From Crossaster papposus (Eukaryota; Echinodermata; Asteroidea; Velatida; Solasteridae), in contig JBAIAA010000606.1 of NCBI GenBank assembly GCA_037893245.1, positions 744,001 to 808,000 on the forward strand: DNA of 64,000 nt. Reading direction: 5' to 3'. The notes under the pieces were generated by a model. The model searched no databases. It had not been told where the DNA came from and saw only the letters and a list, made by a program, of their open reading frames with translations. Positions 44,520 to 59,600 of this stretch are shown here, in pieces; the first letter of the stretch is position 1, and every line of letters starts with the position of its first letter. A program made the translations under genes and the position numbers.

Positions 44520-47500
44520 TAGTATTTTATTTCGATTTTCTGAAAATTTTAACGTTAACACACGCGTTTCAAATTCGCCATAGGTTTGTGCACACAATCC
44601 CGCCCACAAATAAGGGCATGAAGGAAAGCATGCCCCGGGAAGGGGCTGGGTGTTAGGAGATACAGGGGGGCCTCCAGGAATGGCAAAATTAGCAATTTGA
44701 CCCGGGGCATGCTTTGTTAGTATTTTATTTCGATTTTCTGAAAATGTTAACGTTAACACACGCGTTTCAAATTCCGCATAGGTGTGTGCACACAATCCCC
44801 GCCCACAAATAAGGGCATGAAGGAAAGCATGCCCCGGGAAGGAGCTGGGTGTTAGGAGATAGAGGGGGGCCTCCAGGAATGGCAAAATTAGCAATTTGAC
44901 CCGGGGCATGCTTTGTTAGTATTTTATTTCGATTTTCTGAAAATTTTAACGTTAACACACGCGTTTCAAATTCGCCATAGGTTTGTGCACACAATCCCCG
45001 CCCACAAATAAGGGCATGAAGGAAAGCATGCCCCGGGAAGGGGCTGGGTGTTAGGAGATACAGGGGGGCCTCCAGGAATGGCAAAATTAGCAATTTGACC
45101 CGGGGCATGCTTTGTTAGTATTTTATTTCGATTTTCTGAAAATGTTAACGTTAACACACGCGTTTCAAATTCCGCATAGGTGTGTGCACACAATCCCCGC
45201 CCACAAATAAGGGCATGAAGGAAAGCATGCCCCGGGAAGGGGCTGGGTGTTAGGAGATAGAGGGGGGCCTCCAGGAATGGCAACATTAGCAATTTGACCC
45301 GGGGCATGCTTTGTTAGGATTTTATTTCGATTTTCTGAACATTTTAACGTTAACACACGCGTTTCAAATTCGCCATAGGTTTGTGCACACAATCCCCGCC
45401 CACAAATAAGGGCATGAAGGAAAGCATGCCCCGGGAAGGGGATGGGTGTTAGGAGATAGAAGGGGGCCTCCAGGAATGGCAAAATTTGCAATTTGACCCG
45501 GGGCGTGCTTTGTTAGTATTTTATTTCGATTTTCTGAAAATTTTAACGTTAACACACGCGTTTCAAATTCGCCATAGGTTTGTGCACACAATCCCCGCCC
45601 ACAAATAAGGGCATGAAGGAAAGCATGCCCCGGGAAGGGGCTGGGTGTTAGGAGATAGAGGGGGGCCTCCAGGAATGGCAAAATTAGCAATTTGACCCGG
45701 GGCATGCTTTGTTAGTATTTTATTTCGATTTTATGAAAATGTTAACGTTAACACACGCGTTTCAAATTCGCCATAGGTTTGTGCACACAATCCCCGCCCA
45801 CAAATAAGGGCATGAAGGAAAGCATGCCCCGGGAAAGGGCTGGGTGTTAGGAGATAGAGGGGGGCCTCCAGGAATGGCAACATTAGCAATTTGACCCGGG
45901 GCATGCTTTGTTAGTATTTTATTTCGATTTTCTGAAAATATTAACGTTAACACACGCGTTTCAAATTCGCCATAGGTTTGTGCACACAATCCCCGCCCAC
46001 AAATAAGGGCATGAAGGAAAGCATGCCCCGGGAAGGGGCTGGGTGTTAGGAGATAGAGGGGGGCCTCCAGGAATGGCAAAATTAGCAATTTGACCCGGGG
46101 CATGCTTTGTTAGTATTTTATTTCGATTTTCTGAAAATGTTAACGTTAACACACGCGTTTCAAATTCGCCATAGGTTTGTGCACACAATCCCCGCCCACA
46201 AATAAGGGCATGAAGGAAAGCATGCCCCGGGAAGGGGCTGGGTGTTAGGAGATACAGGGGGGCCTCCAGGAATGGCAAAATTAGCAATTTGACCCGGGGC
46301 ATGCTTTGTTAGTATTTTATTTCGATTTTCTGAAAATGTTAACGTTAACACACGCGTTTCAAATTCCCCATAGGTGTGTGCACACAATCCCCGCCCACAA
46401 ATAAGGGCATGAAGGAAAGCATGCCCCGGGAAGGGGCTGGGTGTTAGGAGATAGAGGGGGGCCTCCAGGAATGGCAACATTAGCAATTTGACCCGGGGCA
46501 TGCTTTGTTAGTATTTTATTTCGAATTTCTGAACATTTTAACGTTAACACACGCGTTTCAAATTCGCCATAGGTTTGTGCACACAATCCCCGCCCACAAA
46601 TAAGGGCATGAAGGAAAGCATGCCCCGGGAAGGGGCTGGGTGTTAGGAGATAGAAGGGGGCCTCCAGGAATGGCAAAATTTGCAATTTGACCCGGGGCAT
46701 GCTTTGTTAGTATTTTATTTCGATTTTCTGAAAATTTTAACGTTAACACACGCGTTTCAAATTCGCCATAGGTTTGTGCACACAATCCCCGCCCACAAAT
46801 AAGGGCATGAAGGAAAGCATGCCCCGGGAACGGGCTGGGTGTTAGGAGATAGAGGGGGGCCTCCAGGAATGGCAACATTAGCAATTTGACCCGGGGCATG
46901 CTTTGTTAGTATTTTATTTCGATTTTTTGAAAATTGTAACGTTAACACACGCGTTTCAAATTCGCCATAGGTTTGTGCACACAATCCCCGCCCACAAATA
47001 AGGGCATGAAGGAAAGCATGCCCCGGGAAGGGGCTGGGTGTTAGAAGATAGAGGGGGGCCTCCAGGAATGGCAAAATTAGCAATTTGACCCGGGGCATGC
47101 TTTGTTAGTATTTTATTTCGATTGTCTGAAAATTGTAACGTTAACACACGCGTTTCAAATTCGCCATAGGTTTGTGCACACAATCCCCGCCCACAAATAA
47201 GGGCATGAAGGAAAGCATGCCCCGGGAAGGGGCTGGGTGTTAGGAGATAGAGGGGGCCTCCAGGAATGGCAAAATTAGCAATTTGACCCGGGGCATGCTT
47301 TGTTAGTATTTTATTTCGATTTTCTGAAAATGTTAACGTTAACACACGCGTTTCAAATTCGCCATAGGTTTGTGCACACAATCCCCGCCCACAAATAAGG
47401 GCATGAAGGAAAGCATGCCCCGGGAAGGGGCTGGGTGTTAGGAGATAGAGGGGGGCCTCCAGGAAGGGCAAAATTAGCAATTTGACCCGGGGCATGCTTT

Positions 47501-50500
47501 GTTAGTATTTTATTTCGATTTTCTGAAAATTTTAACGTTAACACACGCGTTTCAAATTCGCCATAGGTTTGTGCACACAATCCCCGCCCACAAATAAGGG
47601 CATGAAGGAAAGCATGCCCCGGGAAGGGGCTGGGTGTTAGGAGATACAGGGGGGCCTCCAGGAATGGCAAAATTAGCAATTTGACCCGGGGCATGCTTTG
47701 TTAGTATTTTATTTCGATTTTCTGAAAATGTTAACGTTAACACACGCGTTTCAAATTCCGCATAGGTGTGTGCACACAATCCCCGCCCACAAATAAGGGC
47801 ACGAAGGAAAGCATGCCCCGGGAAGGGGCTGGGTGTTAGGAGATAGAGGGGGGCCTCCAGGAATGGCAACATTAGCAATTTGACCCGGGGCATGCTTTGT
47901 TAGTATTTTATTTCGATTTTCTGAAAATTTTAACGTTAACACACGCGTTTCAAATTCGCCATAGGTTTGTGCACACAATCCCCGCCCACAAATAAGGGCA
48001 TGAAGGAAAGCATGCCCCGGGAAGGGGCTGGGTGTTAGGAGATACAGGGGGGCCTCCAGGAATGGCAAAATTAGCAATTTGACCCGGGGCATGCTTTGTT
48101 AGTATTTTATTTCGATTTTCTGAAAATGTTAACGTTAACACACGCGTTTCAAATTCCGCATAGGTGTGTGCACACAATCCCCGCCCACAAATAAGGGCAC
48201 GAAGGAAAGCATGCCCCGGGAAGGGGCTGGGTGTTAGGAGATAGAGGGGGGCCTCCAGGAATGGCAACATTAGCAATTTGACCCGGGGCATGCTTTGTTA
48301 GGATTTTATTTCGATTTTCTGAACATTTTAACGTTAACACACGCGTTTCAAATTCGCCATAGGTTTGTGCACACAATCCCCGCCCACAAATAAGGGCATG
48401 AAGGAAAGCATGCCCCGGGAAGGGGATGGGTGTTAGGAGATAGAAGGGGGCCTCCAGGAATTGCAAAATTTGCAATTTGACCCGGGGCATGCTTTGTTAA
48501 TATTTTATTTCGATTTTCTGAAAATTTTAACGTTAACACACGCGTTTCAAATTCGCCATAGGTTTGTGCACACAATCCCCGCCCACAAATAAGGGCATGA
48601 AGGAAAGCATGCCCCGGGAAGGGGCTGGGTGTTAGGAGATAGAGGGGGGCCTCCAGGAATGGCAAAATTAGCAATTTGACCCGGGGCATGCTTTGTTAGT
48701 ATTTTATTTCGATTTTATGAAAATGTTAACGTTAACACACGCGTTTCAAATTCGCCATAGGTTTGTGCACACAATCCCCGCCCACAAATAAGGGCATGAA
48801 GGAAAGCATGCCCCGGGAAGGGGCTGGGTGTTAGGAGATAGAGGGGGGCCTCCAGGAATGGCAAAATTAGCAATTCGACCCGGGGCATGCTTTGTTAGTA
48901 TTTTATTTCGATTTTCTGAAAATGTTAACGTTAACACACGCGTTTCAAATTCGCCATAGGTTTGTGCACACAATCCCCGCCCACAAATAAGGGCATGAAG
49001 GAAAGCATGCCCCGGGAAGGGGCTGGGTGTTAGGAGATAGAGGGGGGCCTCCAGGAATGGCAACATTAGCAATTTGACCCGGGGCATGCTTTGTTAGTAT
49101 TTTATTTCGATTTTCTGAAAATATTAACGTTAACACACGCGTTTCAAATTCGCCATAGGTTTGTGCACACAATCCCCGCCCACAAATAAGGGCATGAAGG
49201 AAAGCATGCCCCGGGAAGGGGCTGGGTGTTAGGAGATAGAGGGGGGCCTCCAGGAATGGCAAAATTAGCAATTTGACCCGGGGCATGCTTTGTTAGTATT
49301 TTATTTCGATTTTCTGAAAATGTTAACGTTAACACACGCGTTTCAAATTCGCCATAGGTTTGTGCACACAATCCCCGCCCACAAATAAGGGCATGAAGGA
49401 AAGCATGCCCCGGGAAGGGGCTGGGTGTTAGGAGATACAGGGGGGCCTCCAGGAATGGCAAAATTAGCAATTTGACCCGGGGCATGCTTTGTTAGTATTT
49501 TATTTCGATTTTCTGAAAATGTTAACGTTAACACACGCGTTTCAAATTCCCCATAGGTGTGTGCACACAATCCCCGCCCACAAATAAGGGCATGAAGGAA
49601 AGCATGCCCCGGGAAGGGGCTGGGTGTTAGGAGATAGAGGGGGGCCTCCAGGAATGGCAACATTAGCAATTTGACCCGGGGCATGCTTTGTTAGTATTTT
49701 ATTTCGATTTTCTGAACATTTTAACGTTAACACACGCGTTTCAAATTCGCCATAGGTTTGTGCACACAATCCCCGCCCACAAATAAGGGCATGAAGGAAA
49801 GCATGCCCCGGGAAGGGGCTGGGTGTTAGGAGATAGAAGGGGGCCTCCAGGAATGGCAAAATTTGCAATTTGACCCGGGGCATGCTTTGTTAGTATTTTA
49901 TTTCGATTTTCTGAAAATTTTAACGTTAACACACGCGTTTCAAATTCGCCATAGGTTTGTGCACACAATCCCCGCCCACAAATAAGGGCATGAAGGAAAG
50001 CATGCCCCGGGAAGGGGCTGGGTGTTAGGAGATAGAGGGGGGCCTCCAGGAATGGCAAAATTAGCAATTTGACCCGGGGCATGCTTTGTTAGTATTTTAT
50101 TTCGATTTTATGAAAATGTTAACGTTAACTCACGCGTTTCAAATTCGCCATAGGTTTGTGCACACAATCCCCGCCCACAAATAAGGGCATGAAGGAAAGC
50201 ATGCCCCGGGAAGGGGCTGGGTGTTAGGAGATAGAGGGGGGCCTCCAGGAATGGCAAAATTAGCAATTCGACCCGGGGCATGCTTTGTTAGTATTTTATT
50301 TCGATTTTCTGAAAATGTTAACGTTAACACACGCGTTTCAAATTCGCCATAGGTTTGTGCACACAATCCCCGCCCACAAATAAGGGCATGAAGGAAAGCA
50401 TGCCCCGGGAAGGGGATGGGTGTTAGGAGATAGAGGGGGGCCTCCAGGAATGGCAACATTAGCAATTTGACCCGGGGCATGCTTTGTTAGTATTTTATTT

Positions 50501-50520
50501 CGATTTTTTGAAAATTGTAA
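44520..50520. repeat. Interleaved large duplications (about 2984 and 3183 bp) in array C
   Basis: Monomers with CAAATTCCGCATAGGTGTGTG or CAAATTCCCCATAGGTGTG, GATACAGGGGGGCC, GGAAGGGGATGGG and GATTTTATGAAAATG recur in the same order at two offsets. One is about 2984 bp (45,165 to 48,149) and the other about 3183 bp (45,762 to 48,945, continuing to 46,558 and 49,741). Both offsets equal a whole number of monomers minus 1 bp (15 and 16 monomers). The CGCC to CCGC change is unusual for a point mutation and is a good lineage tag. Confidence 0.72.
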
Positions 50521-50699
50521 CGTTAACACACGCGTTTCAAATTCGCCATAGGTTTGTGCACACAATCCCCGCCCACAAATAAGGGCATGAAGGAAAGCAT
50601 GCCCCGGGAAGGGGCTGGGTGTTAGAAGATAGAGAGGGGCCTCCAGGAATGGCAAAATTAGCAATTTGACCCGGGGCATGCTTTGTTAGTATTTTATTT

Positions 50700-53600
50700 C
50701 GATTTTCTGAACATTTTAACGTTAACACACGCGTTTCAAATTCGCCATAGGTTTGTGCACACAATCCCCGCCCACAAATAAGGGCATGAAGGAAAGCATG
50801 CCCCGGGAAGGGGCTGGGTGTTAGGAGATATAGGGGGGCTTCCAGGAATGGCAACATTAGCAATTTGACCCGGGGCATGCTTTGTTAGTATTTTATTTCT
50901 ATTTTCTGAAAATGTTAACGTTAACACACGCGTTTCAAATTCGCCATAGGTTTGTGCACACAATCCCCGCCCACAAATAAGGGCATGAAGGAAAGCATGC
51001 CCCGGGAAGGGGCTGGGTGTTAGGAGATAGAGGGGGGCCTCCAGGAATGGCAAAATTAGCAATTTGACCCGGGGCATGCTTTGTTAGTATTTTATTTCGA
51101 TTTTCTGAAAATTGTAACGTTAACACACGCGTTTCAAATTCGCCATAGGTTTGTGCACACAATCCCCGCCCACAAATAAGGGCATGAAGGAAAGCATGCC
51201 CCGGGAAGGGGCTGGGTGTTAGGAGATAGAGGGGGGCCTCCAGGAATGGCAAAATTAGCAATTTGACCCGGGGCATGCTTTGTTAGTATTTTATTTGGAT
51301 TTTCTGAAAATGTTTACGTTAACACACGCGTTTCAAATTCGCCATATGTTTGTGCACACAATCCCCGCCCACAAATAAGGGCATGAAGGAAAGCATGCCC
51401 CGGGAAGGGGCTGGGTGTTACGAGATAGAGGGGGGCCTCCAGGAATGGCAAAATTAGCAATTTGACCCGGGGCATGCTTTGTTAGTATTTTATTTAGATT
51501 TTCTGAAAATTTTAACGTTAACACACGCGTTTCAAATTCGCCACAGGTTTGTGCACACAATCCCCGCCCACAAATAAGGGCATGAAGGAAAGCATGCCCC
51601 GGGAAGGGGCTGGGTGTTAGGAGATAGAGAGGGGCCTCCAGGAATGGCAAAATTAGCAATTTGACCCGGGGCATGCTTTGTTAGTATTTTATTTCGATTG
51701 TGTGAAAATTGTAACGTTAACACACGCGTTTCAAATTCGCCATAGGTTTGTGCACACAATCCCCGCCCACAAATAAGGGCATGAAGGAAAGCATGCCCCG
51801 GGATGGGGCTGGGTGTTAGGAGATAGAGGGGGGCCTCCAGGAATTGCAAAATTAGCAATTTGACCCGGGGCATGCTTTGTTAGTATTTTATTTAGATTTT
51901 CTGAACATTTTAACGTTAACACACGCGTTTCAAATTCGCCATAGGTTTGTGCACACAATCCCCGCCCACAAATAAGGGCATGAAGGAAAGCATGCCCCGG
52001 GAAGGGGCTGGGTGTTAGGAGATAGAGGGGGGCCTCCAGGAATGGCAACATTAGCAATTTGACCCGGGGCATGCTTTGTTAGTATTTTATTTCTATTTTC
52101 TGAAAATGTTAACGTTAACACACGCGTTTCAAATTCGCCATAGGTTTGTGCACACAATCCCCGCCCACAAATAAGGGCATGAAGGAAAGCATGCCCCGGG
52201 AAGGGGCTGGGTGTTAGGAGATAGAGGGGGGCCTCCAGGAATGGCAAAATTAGCAATTTGACCCGGGGCATGCTTTGTTAGTATTTTATTTCGATTTTCT
52301 GAAAATTGTAACGTTAATACACGCGTTTCAAATTCGCCATAGGTTTGTGCACACAATCCCCGCCCACAAATAAGGGCATGAAGGAAAGCATGCCCCGGAA
52401 AGGGGCTGGGTGTTAGGAGATAGAGGGGGGCCTCCAGGAATGGCAAAATTAGCAATTTGACCCGGGGCATGCTTTGTTAGTATTTTATTTGGATTTTCTG
52501 AAAATGTTTACGTTAACACACGCGTTTCAAATTCGCCATATGTTTGTGCACACAATCCCCGCCCACAAATAAGGGCATGAAGGAAAGCATGCCCCGGGAA
52601 GGGGCTGGGTGTTACGAGATAGAGGGGGGCCTCCAGGAATGGCAAAATTAGCAATTTGACCCGGGGCATGCTTTGTTAGTATTTTATTTAGATTTTCTGA
52701 AAATTTTAACGTTAACACACGCGTTTCAAATTCGCCACAGGTTTGTGCACACAATCCCCGCCCACAAATAAGGGCATGAAGGAAAGCATGCCCCGGGAAG
52801 GGGCTGGGTGTTAGGAGATAGAGGGGGGCCTCCAGGAATGGCAAAATTAGCAATTTAACCCGGGGCATGCTTTGTTAGTATTTTATTTCGATTTTCTGAA
52901 AATGTTAACGTTAACACACGCATTTCAAACTCGCCATAGGTTTTTGCACACAATCCCCGCCCACAAATAAGGGCATGAAGGAAAGCATGCCCCGGGAAGG
53001 GGCTGCGTGTTAGGAGATAGAGGGGGGCCTCCAGGAATGGCAAAATTAGCAATTAGACCCGGGGCATGCTTTGTTAGTATTTTATTTCGATTTTCTGAAA
53101 ATTTTAACGTTAACACACGCGTTTCAAATTCGCCATAGGTTTGTGCACACAATCCCCGCCCACAAATAAGGGCATGAAGGAAAGCATGCCCCGGGAAGGG
53201 GCTGGGTGTTAGAAGATAGAGAGGGGCCTCCAGGAATGGCAAAATTAGCAATTTGACCCGGGGCATGCTTTGTTAGTATTTTATTTCGATTGTGTGAAAA
53301 TTGTAACGTTAACACACGCGTTTCAAATTCGCCATAGGTTTGTGCACACAATCCCCGCCCACAAATAAGGGCATGAAGGAAAGCATGCCCCGGGAAGGGG
53401 CTGGGTGTTAGGAGATAGAGGGGGGCCTCCAGGAATTGCAAAATTAGCAATTTGACCCGTGGCATGCTTTGTTAGTATTTTATTTAGATTTTCTGAACAT
53501 TTTAACGTTAACACACGCGTTTCAAATTCGCCATAGGTTTGTGCACACAATCCCCGCCCACAAATAAGGGCATGAAGGAAAGCATGCCCCGGGAAGGGGC

Positions 53601-56600
53601 TGGGTGTTAGGAGATAGAGGGGGGCCTCCAGGAATGGCAAAATTAGCAATTAGACCCGGGGCATGCTTTGTTAGTATTTTATTTCTATTTTCTGAAAATT
53701 TTAACGTTAACACACGCGTTTCAAATTCGTCATAGGTTTGTGCACACAATCCCCGCCCACAAATAAGGGCATGAAGGAAAGCATGCCCCGGGAAGGGGCT
53801 GGGTGTTAGGAGATAGAGGGGGGCCTCCAGGAATGGCAAAATTAGCAATTTGACCCGGGGCATGCTTTGTTAGTATTTTATTTCGATTTTCTGAAAATTG
53901 TAACGTTAACACACGCGTTTCAAATTCGCCATAGGTTTGTGCACACAATCCCCGCCCACAAATAAGGGCATGAAGGAAAGCATGCCCCGGGAAGGGGCTG
54001 GGTGTTAGGAGATAGAGGGGGGCCTCCAGGAATTGCAACATTAGCAATTTGACCCGGGGCATGCTTTGTTAGTATTTTATTTCGATTTTCTGAAATTTTT
54101 TACGTTAACACACGCGTTTCAAATTCGCCATATGTTTGTGCACACAATCCCCGCCCACAAATAAGGGCATGAAGGAAAGCATGCCCCGGGAAGGGGCTGG
54201 GTGTTACGAGATAGAGGGGGCCTCCAGGAATGGCAAAATTAGCAATTTGACCCGGGGCATGCTTTGTTAGTATTTTATTTAGATTTTCTGAAAATTTTAA
54301 CGTTAACACACGCGTTTCAAATTCGCCACAGGTTTGTGCACACAATCCCCGCCCACAAATAAGGGCATGAAGGAACGCATGCCCCGGGAAGGGGCTGGGT
54401 GTTAGGAGATAGAGGGGGGCCTACAGGAATGGCAAAATTAGCAATTTGACCCGGGGCATGCTTTGTTAGTATTTTATTTCGATTTTCTGAAAATGTTAAC
54501 GTTAACACACGCATTTCAAATTCGCCATAGGTTTTTGCACACAATCCCCGCCCACAAATAAGGGCATGAAGGAAAGCATGCCCCGGGAAGGGGCTGTGTG
54601 TTAGGAGATAGAGGGGGGCCTCCAGGAATGGCAAAATTAGCAATTTGACCCGGGGCATGCTTTGTTAGTATTTTATTTCGATTTTCTGAAAATTGTAACG
54701 TTAACACACGCGTTTCAAATTCGCCATAGGTTTGTGCACACAATCCCCGCTCACAAATAAGGGCATGAAGGAAAGCATGCCCCGGGAAGGGGCTGGGTGT
54801 TAGGAGATAGAGGGGGGCCTCCAGGAATGGCAAAATTAGCAATTTGACCCGGGGCATGCTTTGTTAGTATTTTATTTAGATTTTCTGAAAATTTTAACGT
54901 TAACACACGCGTTTCAAATTCGCCATAGGTTTGTGCACACAATCCCCGCCCACAAATAAGGGCATGAAGGAAAGCATGCCCCGGGAAGGGGCTGGGTGTT
55001 AGGAGATAGAGGGGGGCCTCCAGGAATTGCAACATTAGCAATTTGACCCGGGGCATGCTTTGTTAGTATTTTATTTCGATTTTCTGAAATTTTTTACGTT
55101 AACACACGCGTTTCAAATTCGCCATATGTTTGTGCACACAATCCCCGCCCACAAATAAGGGCATGAAGGAAAGCATGCCCCGGGAAGGGGCTGGGTGTTA
55201 CGAGATAGAGGGGGCCTCCAGGAATGGCAAAATTAGCAATTTGACCCGGGGCATGCTTTGTTAGTATTTTATTTAGATTTTCTGAAAATTTTAACGTTAA
55301 CACACGCGTTTCAAATTCGCCACAGGTTTGTGCACACAATCCCCGCCCACAAATAAGGGCATGAAGGAACGCATGCCCCGGGAAGGGGCTGGGTGTTAGG
55401 AGATAGAGGGGGGCCTACAGGAATGGCAAAATTAGCAATTTGACCCGGGGCATGCTTTGTTAGTATTTTATTTCGATTTTCTGAAAATGTTAACGTTAAC
55501 ACACGCATTTCAAATTCGCCATAGGTTTTTGCACACAATCCCCGCCCACAAATAAGGGCATGAAGGAAAGCATGCCCCGGGAAGGGGCTGTGTGTTAGGA
55601 GATAGAGGGGGGCCTCCAGGAATGGCAAAATTAGCAATTTGACCCGGGGCATGCTTTGTTAGTATTTTATTTCGATTTTCTGAAAATTGTAACGTTAACA
55701 CACGCGTTTCAAATTCGCCATAGGTTTGTGCACACAATCCCCGCTCACAAATAAGGGCATGAAGGAAAGCATGCCCCGGGAAGGGGCTGGGTGTTAGGAG
55801 ATAGAGGGGGGCCTCCAGGAATGGCAAAATTAGCAATTTGACCCGGGGCATGCTTTGTTAGTATTTTATTTAGATTTTCTGAAAATTTTAACGTTAACAC
55901 ACGCGTTTCAAATTCGCCATAGGTTTGTGCACACAATCCCCGCCCACAAATAAGGGCATGAAGGAAAGCATGCCCCGGGAAGGGGCTGGGTGTTAGGAGA
56001 TAGAGGGGGGCCTCCAGGAATGGCAAAATTAGCAATTTGACCCGGGGCATGCTTTGTTAGTATTATATTTCGATTTTCTGAACATTTTAACGTTAACACA
56101 CGCGTTTCAAATTCGCCATAGGTTTGTGCACACAATCCCCACCCACAAATAAGGGCATGAAGGAAAGCATGCCCCGGGAAGGGGCTGGGTGTTAGGAGAT
56201 AGAGGGGGGCCTCCAGGAATGGCAAAATTAGCAATTTGACCCGGGCGGGGCATGCTTTGTTAGTATTTTATTTCGATTTTCTGAAAATGTTAACGTTAAC
56301 ACACGCGTTTCAAATTCGCCATAGGTTTGTGCACACAATCCCGCCCACAAATAAGGGCATGAAGGAAAGCATGCCCCGGGAAGGGGCTGGGTGTTAGGAG
56401 ATAGAGGGGGGCCTCCAGGAATGTCAAAATTTGCAATTTGACCCGGGGCTTGCTTTGTTAGTATTTTATTTCGATTTTCTGAAAATTTTTACGTTAACAC
56501 ACGCGTTTCAAATTCGCCATATGTTTGTGCACACAATCCCCGCCCACAAATAAGGGCATGAAGGAAAGCATGCCCCGGGAAGGCGCTGGGTGTTACGAGA

Positions 56601-59600
56601 TAGAGGGGGCCTCCAGGAATGGCAAAATTAGCAATTTGACCCGGGGCATGCTTTGTTAGTATTTTATTTAGATTTTCTGAAAGTTTTAACGTTAACACAC
56701 GCGTTTCAAATTCGCCACAGGTTTGTGCACACAATCCCCGCCCACAAATAAGGGCATGAAGGAACGCATGCCCCGGGAAGGGGCTGGGTGTTAGGAGATA
56801 GAGGGGGGCCTACAGGAATGGCAAAATTAGCAATTTGACCCGGGGCATGCTTTGTTAGTATTTTATTTCGATTTTCTGAAAATGTTAACGTTAACACACG
56901 CATTTCAAATTCGCCATAGGTTTTTGCACACAATCCCCGCCCACAAATAAGGGCATGAAGGAAAGCATGCCCCGGGAAGGGGCTGTGTGTTAGGAGATAG
57001 AGGGGGGCCTCCAGGAATGGCAAAATTAGCAATTTGACCCGGGGCATGCTTTGTTAGTATTTTATTTCGATTTTCTGAAAATTTTAACGTTAACACACGC
57101 GTTTCAAATTCGCCATAGGTTTGTGCACACAATCCCCGCCCACAAATAAGGGCATGAAGGAAAGCATGCCCCGGGAAGGGGCTGGGTGTTAGGAGATAGA
57201 GGGGGGCCTCCAGGAATGGCAAAATTAGCAATTTGACCCGGGGCATGCTTTGTTAGTATTTTATTTCGATTTTCTGAAAATTTTAACGTTAACACACGCG
57301 TTTCAAATTCGCCATAGGTTTGTGCACACAATCCCCGCCCACAAATAAGGGCATGAAGGAAAGCATGCCCCGGGAAGGGGCTGGGTGTTAGGAGATAGAG
57401 GGGGGCCTCCAGGAATGGCAACATTAGCAATTTGACCCGGGGCATGCTTTGTTAGTATTTTATTTCTATTTTCTGAAAATGTTAACGTTAACACACGCGT
57501 TTCAAATTCGCCATAGGTTTGTGCACACAATCCCCGCCCACAAATAAGGGCATGAAGGAAAGCATGCCCCGGGAAGGGGCTGGGTGTTAGGAGATAGAGG
57601 GGGGCCTCCAGGAATGGCAAAATTAGCAATTTGACCCGGGGCATGCTTTGTTAGTATTTTATTTCGATTTTCTGAAAATTGTAACGTTAACACACGCGTT
57701 TCAAATTCGCCATAGGTTTGTGCACACAATCCCCGCCCACAAATAAGGGCATGAAGGAAAGCATGCCCCGGGAAGGGGCTGGGTGTTAGGAGATAGAGGG
57801 GGGCCTCCAGGAATGGCAAAATTAGCAATTTGACCCGGGGCATGCTTTGTTAGTATTTTATTTGGATTTTCTGAAAATGTTTACGTTAACACACGCGTTT
57901 CAAATTCGCCATATGTTTGTGCACACAATCCCCGCCCACAAATAAGGGCATGAAGGAAAGCATGCCCCGGGAAGGGGCTGGGTGTTACGAGATAGAGGGG
58001 GGCCTCCAGGAATGGCAAAATTAGCAATTTGACCCGGGGCATGCTTTGTTAGTATTTTATTTAGATTTTCTGAAAATTTTAACGTTAACACACGCGTTTC
58101 AAATTCGCCACAGGTTTGTGCACACAATCCCCGCCCACAAATAAGGGCATGAAGGAAAGCATGCCCCGGGAAGGGGCTGGGTGTTAGGAGATAGAGAGGG
58201 GCCTCCAGGAATGGCAAAATTAGCAATTTGACCCGGGGCATGCTTTGTTAGTATTTTATTTCGATTGTGTGAAAATTGTAACGTTAACACACGCGTTTCA
58301 AATTCGCCATAGGTTTGTGCACACAATCCCCGCCCACAAATAAGGGCATGAAGGAAAGCATGCCCCGGGAAGGGGCTGGGTGTTAGGAGATAGAGGGGGG
58401 CCTCCAGGAATTGCAAAATTAGCAATTTGACCCGGGGCATGCTTTGTTAGTATTTTATTTAGATTTTCTGAACATTTTAACGTTAACACACGCGTTTCAA
58501 ATTCGCCATAGGTTTGTGCACACAATCCCCGCCCACAAATAAGGGCATGAAGGAAAGCATGCCCCGGGAAGGGGCTGGGTGTTAGGAGATAGAGGGGGGC
58601 CTCCAGGAATGGCAACATTAGCAATTTGACCCGGGGCATGCTTTGTTAGTATTTTATTTCTATTTTCTGAAAATGTTAACGTTAACACACGCGTTTCAAA
58701 TTTGCCATAGGTTTGTGCACACAATCCCCGCCCACAAATAAGGGCATGAAGGAAAGCATGCCCCGGGAAGGGGCTGGGTGTTAGGAGATAGAGGGGGGCC
58801 TCCAGGAATGGCAAAATTAGCAATTTGACCCGGGGCATGCTTTGTTAGTATTTTATTTCGATTTTCTGAAAATTGTAACGTTAATACACGCGTTTCAAAT
58901 TCGCCATAGGTTTGTGCACACAATCCCCGCCCACAAATAAGGGCATGAAGGAAAGCATGCCCCGGGAAGGGGCTGGGTGTTAGGAGATAGAGGGGGGCCT
59001 CCAGGAATTGCAAAATTAGCAATTTGACCCGGGGCATGCTTTGTTAGTATTTTATTTAGATTTTCTGAACATTTTAACGTTAACACACGCGTTTCAAATT
59101 CGCCATAGGTTTGTGCACACAATCCCCGCCCACAAATAAGGGCATGAAGGAAAGCATGCCCCGGGAAGGGGCTGGGTGTTAGGAGATAGAGGGGGGCCTC
59201 CAGGAATGGCAACATTAGCAATTTGACCCGGGGCATGCTTTGTTAGTATTTTATTTCTATTTTCTGAAAATGTTAACGTTAACACACGCGTTTCAAATTT
59301 GCCATAGGTTTGTGCACACAATCCCCGCCCACAAATAAGGGCATGAAGGAAAGCATGCCCCGGGAAGGGGCTGGGTGTTAGGAGATAGAGGGGGGCCTCC
59401 AGGAATGGCAAAATTAGCAATTTGACCCGGGGCATGCTTTGTTAGTATTTTATTTCGATTTTCTGAAAATTGTAACGTTAATACACGCGTTTCAAATTCG
59501 CCATAGGTTTGTGCACACAATCCCCGCCCACAAATAAGGGCATGAAGGAAAGCATGCCCCGGGAAGGGGCTGGGTGTTAGGAGATAGAGGGGGGCCTCCA

